From the NCBI RefSeq assembly GCF_954871325.1, contig NC_088775.1, forward strand, positions 7,045,561 through 7,109,560: a DNA stretch of 64,000 nt, written 5' to 3'. The stretch is from Gordionus sp. m RMFG-2023. Lineage: Eukaryota > Nematomorpha > Gordioida > Chordodea > Parachordodidae. The translations under genes were made by a program, and so were the position numbers. Below are positions 22,841-36,260 of this stretch, one piece after another (the stretch's first letter is position 1; each line of letters opens with the position of its first letter). The notes beneath the pieces are model-generated. The model saw only the letters and a program-made list of their open reading frames with translations, was not told where the DNA came from and did not search any database.

Positions 22841-24754
22841 GTTTCATATGCATGGCCTATCCTATTATGTAATTTAATCACGTGTTGTTTTCCCTTTTAT
22901 TTTAATTTTTTTTTCTATATTGAATCGTAAAATATTTTTATTCCATACCTTTATTCCAAATTAAATGTCTAAGTAAATTTTTTATTATATACAATTATGA
23001 AATTTAACAATTTTATAAATTAACTTGTTCATATAAAAATTGAAAATTAAATTATAAGGAAATTTAACAATTTTTTAATAATTAACTTGCTCATAATTTA
23101 AATAAATTATTAAGCATTACTTGCTCATATAAAAATTAAAAATACAATCTTTATAATGAAATTTAGCAATTTTTTAATAATTTACTTTCATAATGTTGCA
23201 AATGTTGAATTAAAGATATTATTCGTTTAATAATATGTTTTTATTGTAAAAGTAATATTTTATTCAGTGTGTAATTTTTTATGAAATGAGTTGGAGTTTT
23301 TGTTAAGAGATTATTAATATATATAATTATGAATGTGAAAAATAAAAAAATAATAAAGCGCAATTTCTGTGTTAAAATTCTACATATAATCTTTTATTTC
23401 TTTGTTTTTCGTTAACAACTCTGATTAAAATGCCTGATTATTATAATTAACCGTCTTTAAATATTTTATTAATTATTGTAAATATCCGATCTTATTATAT
23501 GCGTATTTTAATGTTCTCCGTAATAAAAATGTATTTTATAATTGATTATTCTAATTTAATTGGCAAGAATAATGCTATAAAAAGTATCTTGCATTTTAAG
23601 ATACTCTCATTTAGCAAAAAATACAAGTATCTTTTTGCATGCCAATGTATTGTGTAATTATGCATTTAAAAAATAAGCACTGAAGCAAAAAAATACTTAT
23701 TTTTTAGAAAAAAAATTTTTTATATTATATTTTTTTCCTTACTTTTTTGAAATAAAAATTTTTTTCTTTTTTAACAGCAACAATTAATGTTTAATAATTG
23801 TAATTATATTATTAAATTTATTAGGATTATCAGAGTTGTATAAAAAGTATCTTTATCTATATCTATATACCTTCAGAGGTATCTGTATCTGTCTATAGAT
23901 ATTTTTAAAGATATATTTTGATATACCTTAATTTAACGCTTTTTTATCTAAAAAATAATAATATTTAAGTACTAATTTTATCTCATAGAGCATATAATTT
24001 AAATAAATATATATTATAAAAATAATAAGACTAATATAATATATATAATATTAAAACTTATATATAAAAAAGATATAAATATTAATTTTTTTTCCATTTA
24101 TATCTATATAGATATAGATATCAGTTCATTTAAATTTATTTAGAATTTTGTAAAATAATTTTATAGATATTCCGCTGAATAAATTATAAGTTTAATGTAG
24201 AAATTATTTTTTAAAATTTTAATTCAATTTTTGACTTCGGTTGAAAAAAACTTATTAAAAAATTTAAAATCTAGCAATAACTTTTATAAAAGACGAATTC
24301 TACTTATTTATATATTTAATTTTTTATGGTTTGACTAATAAATAAAAATTAATCAAATTTTTTGATTACTTCTCTAGTAGACTTGACGCTTCGTCACTGG
24401 TTATGCTTAACTATGATTTTTATTATGTTAATTTTATGTTGTACTTAAGTTGAGTTTAATGATATGTTGATTAATCTTATTTTTGTTTTATTCATAATTT
24501 GGAATATTATTAAGTTGTATTAGAATAATTTGGATGAATATACAAATATTGATAAAAAGATTATAAATTTTTATATATCAAAATTATTATTATGCTTTTT
24601 CTTAAAAATAAAGTTCAATTACATCTATTTAATTTGTAGTTATTTAATCTTGTTTAAATTTAAAGTAATAATATTAAAATAATTTTATTCTTAAATTATT
24701 ATTTTAAAAACAATTTTAAATGGATTAATAATATTTTTGTTAAAAGAAACATGT
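22841..24754. other. Gene-free, very A+T-rich stretch
   Basis: No gene seen. CAACTCTG at about 23416 and CAGAGTTG at about 23829 are hAT-type ends pointing outward from the DNA between them, so they do not bound one element together. Repeated TATCTATATC-type sequence occurs at 23.84-24.12 kb. Confidence 0.4.
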
Positions 24755-26551
24755 AATATTTAAGTTGTATTTTGTTTTAAATAAATTTTATTTCTACTTT
24801 TGAAAAATAAAATAATTATAATATGTATATCATCGACTGGTATATATACTGGTATATGTAACAAAACATTTAAATTAATACTCAATAAATTATTTTACAA
24901 ATTTGAATAAACAACACAATATGTAACAAAACATTTAAATTAATACTCAATTAATTATTTTACAAATTTGAATAAACAACACTATTAACATTCCCCTCCT
25001 CGACAAAGCATCAAGTTGCTGCTCAGAGGGCGCATAAGTCTGTCTGATGGCATGAGTCCATACGTTTTTGTAGGTTAGAATAGTTGCTGTACGTTATCAT
25101 TATTATAAGGATCAAGTTTGAATATATGGAATAAAATTTTGGAATAAAAGAATTTGGAATAAAATTTTTGGAATGTAGAATAACATAAGAATGATAAATC
25201 AAAAAAATTATATAAAATTTCGCTTTTTTTTTTTAAATTTTGCGATATTTTATTAGTAGAGTTTTAATATTTAATTAGTAGCGTTTTAATATTTAATTAT
25301 TTTTATTTATTTTCAATCTCCGAGGTTAAAATATGCCAATATTATGCACATTTCCCTCTCTTAAAAAAAATTAAAATTTCACACAATATTTTTCTAAAAT
25401 AATGATGTTTAATTTTTACATAACCTTTTGTCTTCAAAAGCTTTATTTCAAAAACATTTTTATCATATTAAGTATTACTTATAAGGGTTATGTAAATCTA
25501 TCATGTGATTTAAACCTTTTAATTCATGTTTTAATTACATTTTAATATTTAAAATTAAAGTTTTATCTTCTTGTTTAGGATTTTTAATGGTTTATTTTTA
25601 ATTATATCTAAAAATTCATCTTTAGGTTTAGTTAATTTACAAAAATTGGTCATCATACAAGAAATCCAAAAAAAAATATCAATATTTCACTAAGAAATTA
25701 AGTAAATAATTTTTTAAGGCTTTTATGTGTTCAAATATGTCCATTATTGATTTACATTTAAGTTATTTTAATAAGTAAATTTACAACATGCCTTTATCTC
25801 GGCATAAAATTTTAATTTCAAATAACTTTTCTTCTTACGTGGATTAGAATAATAAGTGATCATCATTGGTCTCACGATATAGAATTCATAACCTAACGTC
25901 CAACTTCCATATTGGTTCTTTCTAGGTTGTCACATTAGGTTAGGTGCTGATTATCATATTCCATTCCAACATCCAGAGCCAGGACACCATGAAGAAAGAA
26001 GCTTTTTGCATGAAAGTGTTAAGGTTTGATTCTAGTCATCTCCATAGATTAAGCAATCAACACAATAGGTAGTCAACACAATAGGTAGTCATATAGAATA
26101 GCGTCATCTCAATGGAATAAGCAATCGTCACAATAGGTAGTCACCACAATAGGTAGTCATATAAATAGAGTCATCTCAATGGATTAAGCAATCGTCACAA
26201 TAGGTAGTCATCACAATTTCGAATTTAATTTAATTTTTACTTTTTTATTTTAATTTTAGGCAAATTTTATATATTTTCTTCTTTTTTTTTTAACAAAAAA
26301 CGGGGCGCCAGAAAAGAAACAAGTTATATTTATTTTAAATAAAAATTTTATTTCTACTTTTAAAAAATAAAATAATTATAATATGTATATCATCGACTGG
26401 AATATATACTGGTATATGTAACAAAACATTTAAATTAATACTCAATAAATTATTTTACAAATTTGAATAAACAACACAATATGTAACAAAACATTTAAAT
26501 TAATACTCAATTAATTATTTTACAAATTTGAATAAACAACACTATTAACAT
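24755..26551 (-). mobile_element. Short LTR element, fossil (about 1.8 kb)
   Basis: Two direct repeats of about 237 bp (about 24755-24991 and 26315-26551) lie 1560 bp apart and are almost identical. Read on the - strand, each begins TGTTAATAG. A purine-rich tract (GAGGAGGGGAA) sits just before the left-hand repeat. A primer-binding-like TGGCGCCCCG sits just inside the right-hand one, resembling a tRNA 3' end of the tRNA-Lys kind. Each repeat contains an internal duplication (ACAAAACATTTAAATTAATA twice). The 1.3-kb interior carries no visible gag or pol gene, so this is a non-autonomous, TRIM-like fossil. Similar repeats suggest a fairly young insertion. Terminal bases are not certain. Confidence 0.65.
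26020..26215. repeat. Tandem repeat, about 65-75-bp unit
   Basis: CACAATAGGTAGTCA and ATCTCAATGGAATAAGCAAT or close variants alternate about three times inside the LTR element's interior. Confidence 0.7.
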
Positions 26552-26639
26552 TTGTATTAATTTATTATATCTTTATCTAAAAATCATTTGAATAAATTAC
26601 ATTTATATCTTATGTTTGTAAAAAAAATAAATATTAGAA

Positions 26640-26840
26640 ATGATTTTAATATTTTATTTTGCAATAAAATCTTTAACGCAAGTTGGCGCTAGTTGTACTT
26701 TTAAAACTTAAACATTTTGATAAATTAGGTTTTTACCGGATAAAATTAATGGGTATTAGACCAGTCATATAAATGTTTTCTGAATAGTTTAAAACAGATA
26801 GTGCAATTTTCTTTGCTCCACGAGGGCAAAAAGTACATTT
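26640..26840. repeat. Dispersed repeat, copy 1
   Basis: The landmark series TTGGCGCTAGTTGTAC, GGTTTTTACCGGATAAAA, then TGCAATTTTCTTTGCTCCAC and GAGGGCAAAAAGTA is shared in order with 30120-30330. It is partly shared with about 33000-33110 and 33880-34030. No protein seen; a family of unknown, probably transposon-derived, elements. Confidence 0.6.
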
Positions 26841-28400
26841 ATATAAACAATTTAATTTTAGTTCAGATAAAATGTTTTGGGTGGAACTATATTATAAATT
26901 TGTGAGTAGTTAAAAGATAATAGTGATATTTACTTCACCCCCCAAGGGAAAAATTGAATTTACAATATATAAAAATTTAATTTTGTATTCAACAAATTAT
27001 AATAAAAAATTAATATGTATTTTTTAGTTATCTTTATGAGAATTCAATTTATAATATAAATTAACCAAAGTTACTCACCCCATTCCAAAAGAAAAAGAAA
27101 TACATTATGAGATCATAAATCACTATTCTTTTAAATATCAAACATAAAATATTTAATAGCTTTTACATTAGAATTATTGATTAATATCAAATATTTATTA
27201 AGAATAGTTGCAATGCAATGGACTAATGATTAAGATGCCATATCTCCTAAACTTGAGCTCGGTCAAACTTTGAAATTTAATAATTTATTCTTTAATCTTA
27301 TAATTTATATATAAAATTTGAGAGAGAAAAATGTAGATTTAATTTTATGACCATTTCCTTCTATTTCCGGTTATCATTTTAACTTATTTAACATGATTTA
27401 ACTTTAAAGGCCTAATATTAGATTATATAAAGAATTTTAAATGATGATTCTAGCTCAATTATATTCAAATATATTTAAAATGAAATGGAGTGCATTTTGC
27501 CAAAATACCCCATTTTTCGACATTTAGAAAACATATTTCAGCCGTTATTTGAGGTTATGGGTGAAAATTTATTTTTTTAGTTATAATAAAAACAAAGCCC
27601 TTATAAAAAATATTTTTAAAAAAATCTAAAGGAGTCGGGTTGAAAATTGTGTTTATTGTTGTTGTTGATTTTGCCATGGGATTCACCATATGCATCTAAT
27701 TATCATACCTGGCATCCCAAAAATATAAGCCTCTCTTTCCAAGTTTAGCCATATCAAATAAAGGATTATTAATTATTCTATATGAAATATTTAGAATTTA
27801 ATGGCTAATTTGGAAAAGTTTTGTTTTGAAAAAATATTTTGTACTTTTCCTAATAAGATGCATTCATTTATGTGATGTAACCATTTTTTTATCTATAAAT
27901 ATAGATAGCCAAAGGTTGCGCCATGATGTGGCTCAAGGCGTGCCCTTGCCAATAATAACTTGGGACAATTTATAGGAAAAATTACAAAATCAAAAAAAAT
28001 TCTCCTGAAATTATTATGTTTTAAAAGGCAAATTTAAAAGGACTTATATAAATTTTAGCAATAATTTATAATTTATAGTATCTTTATCTAAAATTCATTT
28101 GTATAAATGAGATTAATATCTTTTAGTTTAGGCTGCGTCCAAAATCTTAAAAATATAAAATAAATAAATTTTGAAGAAAAAAATAAATAACATAAGATAT
28201 TTTTAATGTAAAGATAAATTAGCGTTCAATTTCATTTTTCGGTATTTATAAAAATTTATTTTTTTAAAAAAAAATAAATTCGTATAGAAATTATTTCAAA
28301 ATTTATTTATTTTTGAAATTTTTATAAAAATTAGTAAATACAATTTTTAAAGCTGTTAATTTTTATAAATTTACTAACCTAAACGATTATAACCTTTTAT
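26841..28400. other. Mostly gene-free stretch
   Basis: Nothing firmly supported besides the tRNA-like relic. On the - strand at about 27740-27697, ATG opens MAKLGKRGLYFWDAR and runs into a donor-like CAG|GTATGA. This might be a first exon, but no partner exon was found. Confidence 0.3.
27205..27275 (+). repeat. Degraded tRNA-derived sequence
   Basis: CAATGGACTAATGATTAAGA followed by TGCC resembles the A-box half of tRNA-derived SINEs, and GAGCTCGGTCAAACTTTG lies where the B box should be. It is too degraded to be a tRNA gene. Confidence 0.35.
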
Positions 28401-28615
28401 TAGAGTTGTTAAATGGCTCGTTTTAAGCCGATTTTTAAAAACGGCTAACTCAATATTTCATCCAGAAAAATATTACACAAACCTGAGGATTTTGTTCATA
28501 GGAAGAACTAAGGTCTAGACATTATATTATCGAAATCTCTAGACTTAGTTCTGGCTAAAATATTGAGTTAGCCGTTTTATAAAATAGGCTCAAAATGAGC
28601 CGTTTAACAACATTA
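28401..28615. mobile_element. 215-bp foldback MITE, hAT-type
   Basis: The ends TAGAGTTGTT and AACAACATTA are mutually inverted. They are flanked by a perfect 8-bp duplication CCTTTTAT at 28393-28400 and 28616-28623. Inside, AAATGGCTCGTTTTAAGCCG and AAATGAGCCGTTT form long inverted arms. Relatives lie at 61488-61699 and about 18460-18690. Confidence 0.88.
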
Positions 28616-29449
28616 CCTTTTATATTAATATATTTTTTAGTGTTCAAAAGTATGATTTTATGGAAAGCATAAGAGTGCTCAGGAATCTCTGGTGCAAAAA
28701 TGACTTAAAAATTAGATATTCTGTGGAAAATAGGAAAATTTGAGGAAATAGGAAAAAGATAACTTGAATTATGAACAAGTGAAAGAAATTTTTAGCTGTA
28801 AAGGCTAAATTTAATAAATTATATTTTTTCACCCAACAAAATCTGGTAAAAATAAAATTAAAAAGTGCTGGAAAATAAGGATCTACTATATGTTTAACAA
28901 TATATATGGTTCAAAGAAAATATTCTGAGTCAAGTTTTTAATTGAAATAAATATTAAAAGACAAAAATTTAAAATAGTTTTTTATTTTTGGAATCTGAAA
29001 ATTGACATCCGGCAACAGTATAATTTTATATTTGTATATAAAATTAATATATTTTAATAGGCTTCCTCATACCTTAATGAAATTGCTAATGAATGATATA
29101 AATATTGGACAAAATATGTCTATTGATTTTTTTGATGATATTATAATTTCTGTACATTATATTACTATTATTTGATATTTATTATTGAATGATAGCTAGA
29201 TCAAGATAATGCCAACAAAGAAAATGAAAACCATATAGTTATTAATAAAAATATTCCCATACTTACTTTTAAAAGATATTATATTATTCCTTTTATTACA
29301 ATTTTATTATATAACTCAAATATAATAATTTATATATATTTTATGGAAAAATTATATTTCAAAATAAAAGGTATTATTGATTTGCCAAATGCCAACTGTT
29401 TATTAATATTGATACAATTATTTATAACATATATATATTTATTAAGTAT
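28616..29449. other. Gene-free A+T-rich stretch
   Basis: No coding region or repeat family recognised. The open frame at 28644-28832 (-) is hydrophobic, A+T-driven sequence with no features to support it. Confidence 0.4.
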
Positions 29450-29851
29450 TAGTGATCTGCATCGGGCCTAATTTTTCAAGCCCGGCCCGGCCCATTTTAA
29501 AAAAGTTTTGCCGGCCCGGCCCGAACCCGAAATTTTTTAAAAAAATTTACCGACCCGGCCTGGCCCGAATTTATTTAAATATAGATATTAATTTTTATAA
29601 TTACTCAAAATAAAAGATATATGGTCGTTTAGTTTCAATAAATAAAATCAAATATTTTTATTTTTAAATAAAAAATTCAATATAAAATTGATAAATTTAG
29701 ATATATTTAAAAATATTTCCAAGGTCCGACCCGACCCGGCTCGATTTTTTTTAAAAATATTAGGCCTGGCCCGAACCCGATTATTTATAATAGAATTGGC
29801 AGGGCCGGATTCAGTCCGAGTACGGGCCGGGCCTAACTTTGCAGATCTCTA
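29450..29851. mobile_element. 402-bp MITE, GGCCC-rich ends, hAT-type
   Basis: The ends TAGTGATCTGCA and TGCAGATCTCTA are mutually inverted. They are flanked by a perfect 8-bp duplication TTAAGTAT at 29442-29449 and 29852-29859. Subterminal blocks (AAGCCCGGCCCGGCCCA, GCCGGCCCGGCCCGAACCC on the left; TTAGGCCTGGCCCG, GTACGGGCCGGGCCTAA on the right) stand out from an A/T-rich interior. Other members: 11216, 38299, 42799, 49874 and 62246. Confidence 0.9.
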
Positions 29852-30119
29852 TTAAGTATATAAAAAAATTTAAATATCACCATTATTAAATAATAGGTTG
29901 ATACTTGATAGTTGCTAATTTATAATATGCTACAGCTATCCAAATTTCTCCGTAATATAAAATAATAAATGCAATTAAATATTTACATATCTTTTAATAA
30001 ATAAATAATTGAATCATATCAGGAATATTTTAATTTTATATAAACTTAAATATGTTAAAAGTGTTTTGTTATTAATTTGTGAAAATTTTAAAATTTTAAG
30101 GATATTTTCAAAATATTTT

Positions 30120-30330
30120 GGACGCAGCCTTAAATAAAAAAATAAATAATATAAATGATTTTAATTTACACTAAAAATTTTACAGCAAGCTGGCGCTAAT
30201 AATACTAGTTTTAGACTGGATAAAAATGGGTAGTAAAAACCAGTATTGTAAACCTTTTTTGATAATTTAAAACCGATAGAGCAATTTTCTTTACTCCACC
30301 AGGGTAAAAAGTAGTTTTAAGATAAAAAGT
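30120..30330. repeat. Dispersed repeat, copy 2
   Basis: CAAGCTGGCGCTAATAATAC, then GACTGGATAAAAATGGGTAG, then GAGCAATTTTCTTTACTCCA and CCAGGGTAAAAAGTAG line up with the copy at 26640-26840. Confidence 0.6.
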
Positions 30331-31200
30331 TTTGGGCATTAGTACTGTATTACAAATTTTTTGGGAACAGTTAAAACTTATTAGAGATATTTATTTTACC
30401 CAGAGGGAAAATTATGTTTATCTTATGTACCTCGGGTATGAACCGGATGCGTAAAGAGTTTTAAAAAAAAATTTGAAAGTAGTTAGAAATGAATGTTACA
30501 ATTTTCCTTTCTCCTCGTAAAAATAAAGGGAGAAATAATTAGATAATAACTAATTTGCTTAACGATTAGTATTTTTTTTTATCTTGGGGGTTACAATAAG
30601 GTTCACTTGTTATAAAATAGGCTACTTTGTCTGATTTACTTAAATAAAATAATATTTCATTTTGTTAATTAAAATTTTAATTGATTTACCCCCCCCCCCT
30701 TTACTCTGATTTTTTTTTGTCTAGCTTATGCCAACTCTTGTTATTACATTGAGCAATATATAAATGAGTTTGAAATGCCAAAAATTTGGAAGAAAATCAG
30801 ATAAAAAATAAATTGAATTATTTCTTATAGAGTTTCAGCATCTACTACTTTTCCAGCCCATACATTTATTAAAGTTAATAGGTAATGTAGTATTTAATGG
30901 AGGATTATTTTTCCAATATGCTGAGGCAGAGGATTCCAATAAAATTCTTCTTTCATAAATTGACGGTATTCTGCGAAGCGGGATTCATTGAATTATAAAT
31001 AATATAATTTTACTAAAAATAGGGTGCATTAATATATAAAAAGAATGGGTTAAAGGGCGATAAACTCATGGGTTGGAACTAATTTGGGATTATTACCCCA
31101 TTCCTAAAAATTAATGTTGACAAATCAAGAAAATTTAATAATTTACCAGTTCCTGATACGACTATCTCTATAATAACTAACAACATCAAGAAGTGCTTAC
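30331..31200. other. No firm gene; possible coding relic on the - strand
   Basis: On the - strand at about 30989-30895, an open stretch reads SRFAEYRQFMKEEFYWNPLP then QHIGKIILH and a stop. It looks coding in composition but is too short to identify. A run of C residues lies at about 30690. Confidence 0.3.
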
Positions 31201-31459
31201 ACATTAAGATCAAGTGTGAATACTTTCAGCAAGAGATATTTAAATTGGCTTTTATTTGATTATAACAGAAAATTATATCAACATAATTTTGCTGTTGGAG
31301 GAAAAAAAAATAAGCATAACTTATGCAAAGAAAAAGGAAAAAAAATTTTATACACAAAAAAAAATAACCCGATCATGTTGGTTCAATTATTATTCTTCCC
31401 TAAAATTAACTACTTAATTAAAGGCAACTTCAGTTTTTTACTTTTTTATTTGCGGCACA

Positions 31460-32700
31460 AATCACTATCATCATAAAAGAATACATAAAGTAGGGGGGGG
31501 GGGAAATAACACAACAGAGGGAAAGAGAAAAAAAAATTATTATCGAAATATAATCTTTACCGATCAATGACCGACATTACCACTCAATACAATTCCTTTT
31601 TCACCAATGGTTTAACTAGTAATTCCCTTCTTTTTTTCCATAACTAATGTTATTACCCCGATCAAAGAATATTCTCTTTTTAATACATGTTATGTAGGAC
31701 CATAATACAAAAGGTCATTCACAAATCAATGAACTCTGTATTAATAATGTACTTTCTTTCCAATATATATTATGTATGACCATAATACAATAAGATCATT
31801 TACATAATGAACTAATCAATGTATCAAGAAAAAGGGAAGAAAAAACAACTCCTTCTCCTTTTAAAACAAATATAATTAGAGCCGTAATACAAAAAGGTCA
31901 TTTATAAATCAATTAACTTGTATATACTGAACCAAGAAAAAGGGAAATAAACAAATCCCTTTCCTTTTAAAGCAAATGTAATTACATCCGTATTACAAAC
32001 TGGTCATTTATAATCAATGAACTTGTATATACTGAACTATCAATGTATCAAGGAAAAGAAGGGGGGGGGGGCAAAATCCTTCTCTTTTAAAACAAAGGTA
32101 ATTACAGATTATTGTCAACCATTAATCCAAATTTCACACGTATTAGACTTAATGGGGGGAGTTTCCTTTCTTTCTGGTTAAATCTGTCCTTTCTATTTCA
32201 CAAATTTTACTTCGAACATTCAAAATTTTTCGGCTAGCCTTATTTATTGCCAAATCATTACTTACTGCAAAAATATTCCAATCCTTATTGGGGGGGGGGG
32301 GGGCCGAGCATTGTAATCCAATACCATCCCATAATAGTTTCAACAATTTTTTTACCAACCATAAATCAAGAAAAAATGTGGTATCATTGAGAATCACTTC
32401 CAATTTGGTTTTCCCCAAAACCACAATTTTAGACCCATCGAATTGTCTGAAACACATGGACTCCTTTTTGAGTGTACCCTTATGCCAATACTTATAATAA
32501 TTTTCCCTAGACATTATCGAAATGCTAGTGCCTGTATCGAACAACATAATAATGTCCCTTCAGTACTAATAAAAATAAAAAAATTTTCTTTTACCAAATG
32601 TTGTAAATTAGTAACTCTCCTATTTTTTTCCATAAACGAAAGTTATTATTACGATCAAAGAATATTCTCCATTTAATATAAAATTTTATTTTGATAATAG
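31460..32700 (-). mobile_element. LTR-retroelement fossil (protease region) with flanking repeats
   Basis: The open stretch at 32149-32547 contains LFDTGTSISIMS, the active-site signature of a retroelement aspartic protease, followed by IVVLGKTKLEVIL and FFLDLWLV, as in Ty3/gypsy-type proteases. No reverse transcriptase or integrase is seen nearby. A stretch of about 60 bp (CGATCAAAGAATATTCTC) is repeated at about 31660 and 32650. About four diverged units with AAGGTCATTTATAAATCAAT occur between 31.68 and 32.1 kb. Broken and old. Confidence 0.6.
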
Positions 32701-34629
32701 TGATATTGGTATAATTTTAAAAAATGATAAAACACTAAAATATTAAAACAACTTATCAAATAAAAATATATATTAATAGTATGCCACGTGTAATAGCATG
32801 AAAATGGAAAAAAAAATAAAGAAAAAAACATATATGATAAACGACTGCAGCCTGCCCAAAAATTGTGGATGGGCTCATCTCATAGGCTACCCACAAATTT
32901 CTTAACCCAATTAGATGGGACTATATAGTCCAAGCGTAGCTCTGCTGTTTCATATAGCGATAAAGGGCGATTGCGCTAATTATGACGTATGACGTATATT
33001 TTATATTTCAGTTAAATATTTAACAGTGGGCGCTATGGTACTTTTAAAATATAAACATTTCTAAAATATTTGTGCCTGACCCGATAAAAGGTTATTGGCC
33101 CCAAAATAATATAGGCGCGTAGCGGGTGAGAAATTCTTTTGATATCAGTATATAAAAGGGCTCAGTCGCGTAGCTTCTGGGAGGTAGGAGAGGAGAAATT
33201 CCCCACCCACCCCCTGAAGTAAGAAATTTTGAAAAAGCTTCATAAATTATGAATTGCAAAAGTATTCATTTTCAAATAGGTTTAGACATTTTTTTAAATT
33301 TTTTTGGTATACATTTTATATTTTATCAATCCCTAATTCTATTTTTATGTAAGTCACTGAAACTAAGGGGAAATTTTTAATATTATTTTAAAGATAATAA
33401 ATATAATATGCGACCGTATGGATATTGATGGAATAATTAAAATCAAAAATTTTAAGAAATACATATTTTTTGGTTGAGTTTGCTTAATTTTCGATATTTA
33501 AAAATGTTTGTGGCCATTAGTTGAGGACTTTTTTTTAATTAATAAATATTAATTTAAGGTATAATATTTTTTTTATAAAATTAAACAAATATTTTTAACC
33601 CCTTTTTAGTTTTTATGGATTACATAAATTTTACCATGATCATAATTTCATAAACAAGAACCAATGATATAATGTCATTGACAAGAACCATGCCTTTAAA
33701 AGATCGTGAGCTTCTTATTAATCACGCGTGTCGTTATAATAGCATGAAAATGGAGATAAATAAAGGGAAAAAAATAATTATTAATACTACGTGTTGTTAT
33801 AATGGCAAGAAAATGGGAAAAAAAATAAAGAAAAAATTATATATGATAAAGGGTTTTTATATTTTATATTTCCGCAAAATATTTAACGCTAGTGGGCGCT
33901 TAGTGTTTTAAAAATATAAATATTTTCTATAATATTTGTGCCTGACCTGATAAAAGGTTATTAGCAGTAGACCACTATTATAAACATTTTTTGAGTTTAA
34001 AAAGCGACTTTGGGGGTATTTTCATATAAAATGTTATTTTAATTCTTTAATCCACCAAAAAAAAGAAATAAATTTACATAAAAACCAATTTGTTTAAAAA
34101 ATGTGGAATTTTTTTATTGGTGGGGTTAAAGGTTAAAAGTTGAGTTTTTGGGAAAATATATGAATTTGTTTAATTAAATAAAATTATATTTCATATATGC
34201 GTTGATTTTAGATATATTTATGCTGGTATTGGTAAAAAAAATTTAGGTTATTCATTTTGGAGCAATTAATGTTTGCCCGCACACTGTTTCTCTGATATTT
34301 TTTTTGGGTCTAATTAGGCACACCATGTCAAAATATATATAAAGATATTGTTAAAATAAAAGATTAATTTTTTTATTATGATTCTCAATTAGAAATACAA
34401 TTTTTAACGCAAAAATAAAATAAAAATAGGATCTAAACCTTTAATAAAAATATATCATTTAATGCCATTTAAATTGGATTTAATTTCTCATATAAACCGA
34501 AGAAGATAAACTGTGTTTAAGTTAATGACATTTAATAATACCCAGACTGAATGCATTTGAAAGCGTCGTTGAATGCAAATCAGCTGGACTCGCCATTTTG
34601 TTAACCAATTTAGTAATTATTCTCATGTA
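32701..34629. other. Gene-free stretch with two further dispersed-repeat copies
   Basis: The segments at about 32780-33110 and 33720-34030 resemble each other (GCATGAAAATGG, TATATGATAAA, AAATATTTAAC, GGGCGCT, then TTTGTGCCTGACC and GATAAAAGGTTATT). The GGGCGCT part also resembles the repeats at 26640 and 30120. The open frame at 33672-33911 lies inside this repeat and is not supported as a gene. Confidence 0.5.
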
Positions 34630-34973
34630 GTGCGCACAAATTGAGCGTTTCAAACGCTGCGTTTTAAGCACAAATAATGCATTTCAAATGACCTCGTGCA
34701 AATGGGTAAAATTACAGTTTGGCGTTAGCAACCATTTTAAAAAACGCAAATAGGTTTGCTTTTTCATTACTTTTTATTATTATTCGCTGTGTAATATTAT
34801 ATAAAATGTAATATAAATATCTTACTTATATCCTAAAAAGGAATATTTAGAAATTAAAGAAATAAGAACGCAGACGATAATATAATTTTCAAAAGACAAA
34901 TCCTTTATTTTAAGAACTTATTTAAAATGTTGCGTTTGCAACGCAGCGTTTTAAACGCTCAATTTGTGCGCAC
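34630..34973. mobile_element. 344-bp MITE with ~35-bp terminal inverted repeats and TA target
   Basis: GTGCGCACAAATTGAGCGTT starts the element and its reverse complement ends it. Inversion continues through AAACGCTGCGTT with one or two mismatches. TA lies on both sides (34628-34629 and 34974-34975). A TA duplication and length under 400 bp fit a Tc1/mariner-type MITE. Confidence 0.85.
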
Positions 34974-35399
34974 TATTAAGTTGATAACTTGCTTCTTTAT
35001 AATCACGATGATCAGGCAATTCCAAAATAAAATTAGCGTCAGACATAGTAAATTCGCCTCAGAATCGGCCGTATATATTCTACAATAAAAAAATAATAAG
35101 TAATTCTCTAAAATAAAATAATATAGGATACAATTCAAAGTCAAATGTGTTACACGACCCAAATTATTACAAGTAAAATAAAACTATAATAAAGATTAAA
35201 ATAACATATGCAGCAAAGTAAAGAAAAACAACCCCAATTATAACAGAATATATAATAAATTGATCGACAATTTTCGATATTTTGTTTATCTTAGAGACCT
35301 AATATTTCTTTTTTTTAAATACCCCGGTCAGCCTAAATAATTTTTTAAAAACTAGAACACCCGCCAAATTTTAAATCACCATTATTACCTATAAAAATT

Positions 35400-36260
35400 A
35401 AAAATGAATGTAATATATTTAAAAAAAAAATACGAGCCAGACCGGGACTGAAAATATTAAACCCAGGGCGGGGAATCGAGCAAATGGTACCTCTGCAGGT
35501 CTCAAATATATCTAGAGCAGACCTAATTATAGGGCTATTTTTTTAATGGGAAAGGATGGATTTTCATCCCTTAGAAAAATATTCCGCTGGCCCCTCCCTA
35601 TTTAAGAAAAAAATCTTTTGAGTTTCTGGGAAATATTTTTGATTTTTTGGATAAATTTTTTTTAAAATGGGAATATAATTGAAGAGACACCTACTGGTTT
35701 AATAAAAACTAGTCTGTAAACATTTCCAAAAATAAAACGCTTTCAACGTTCATTGGCAAAAATCGAACACTTACATTTTCAACGTTTACCTTCAAAGAAA
35801 GGAACGCGTTCACGTTCCACGTTCGTTCAAAATTTTACAAATAATTTTATTAAAAAAATATTTCATCTAATATTTAATTTAATCTAAATAAATACCATAT
35901 ATATTTTTAACAAAATATATTAACCATGTTTAAAATTAAAAGTTTTTAAGTCAATAAACTAATATTTTTATTATTAAAAATAATTTCTTAGTAATTTTTT
36001 TATTTTCAAATGATTAAAAATAAGATAAAATTGAACTAAAGTAAAAAAAACTAACGCGCGTTCACCTTCAAAGTTCTTCAAAAATAAAAGGAACGTGGTT
36101 CATCATTTTTTCTCAAAAAAATGGACTTACTTCATGAACGCGTTCAATTTGAACTCATTTATTTACAAAATTAATAAAAAAACGACTCGTTCATTTCTCT
36201 GCTAAAATACCTAATAGTGCCAACCCCGCCCCAAGTTGTAATGAAGAAAAGGAGAAATAT
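35400..36260. other. Gene-free stretch with MITE ends
   Basis: At about 35430-35510, AGCCAGACCGGGACTG to GGTACCTCTGCAGGTCTC is one end of the GGCCC-rich MITE family. At about 35740-36200, repeated GAACGCGTTC/GAACGTG motifs (AAAGGAACGCGTTCACGTTC; TTCATGAACGCGTTCAATTT) in mirrored order suggest a separate foldback hAT-like MITE. Boundaries are not resolved. Confidence 0.45.

Noticed and set aside
32288-32676. + strand open frames opposite the protease fossil
   Set aside because: They start in a G run and lie antisense to the recognisable protease region.
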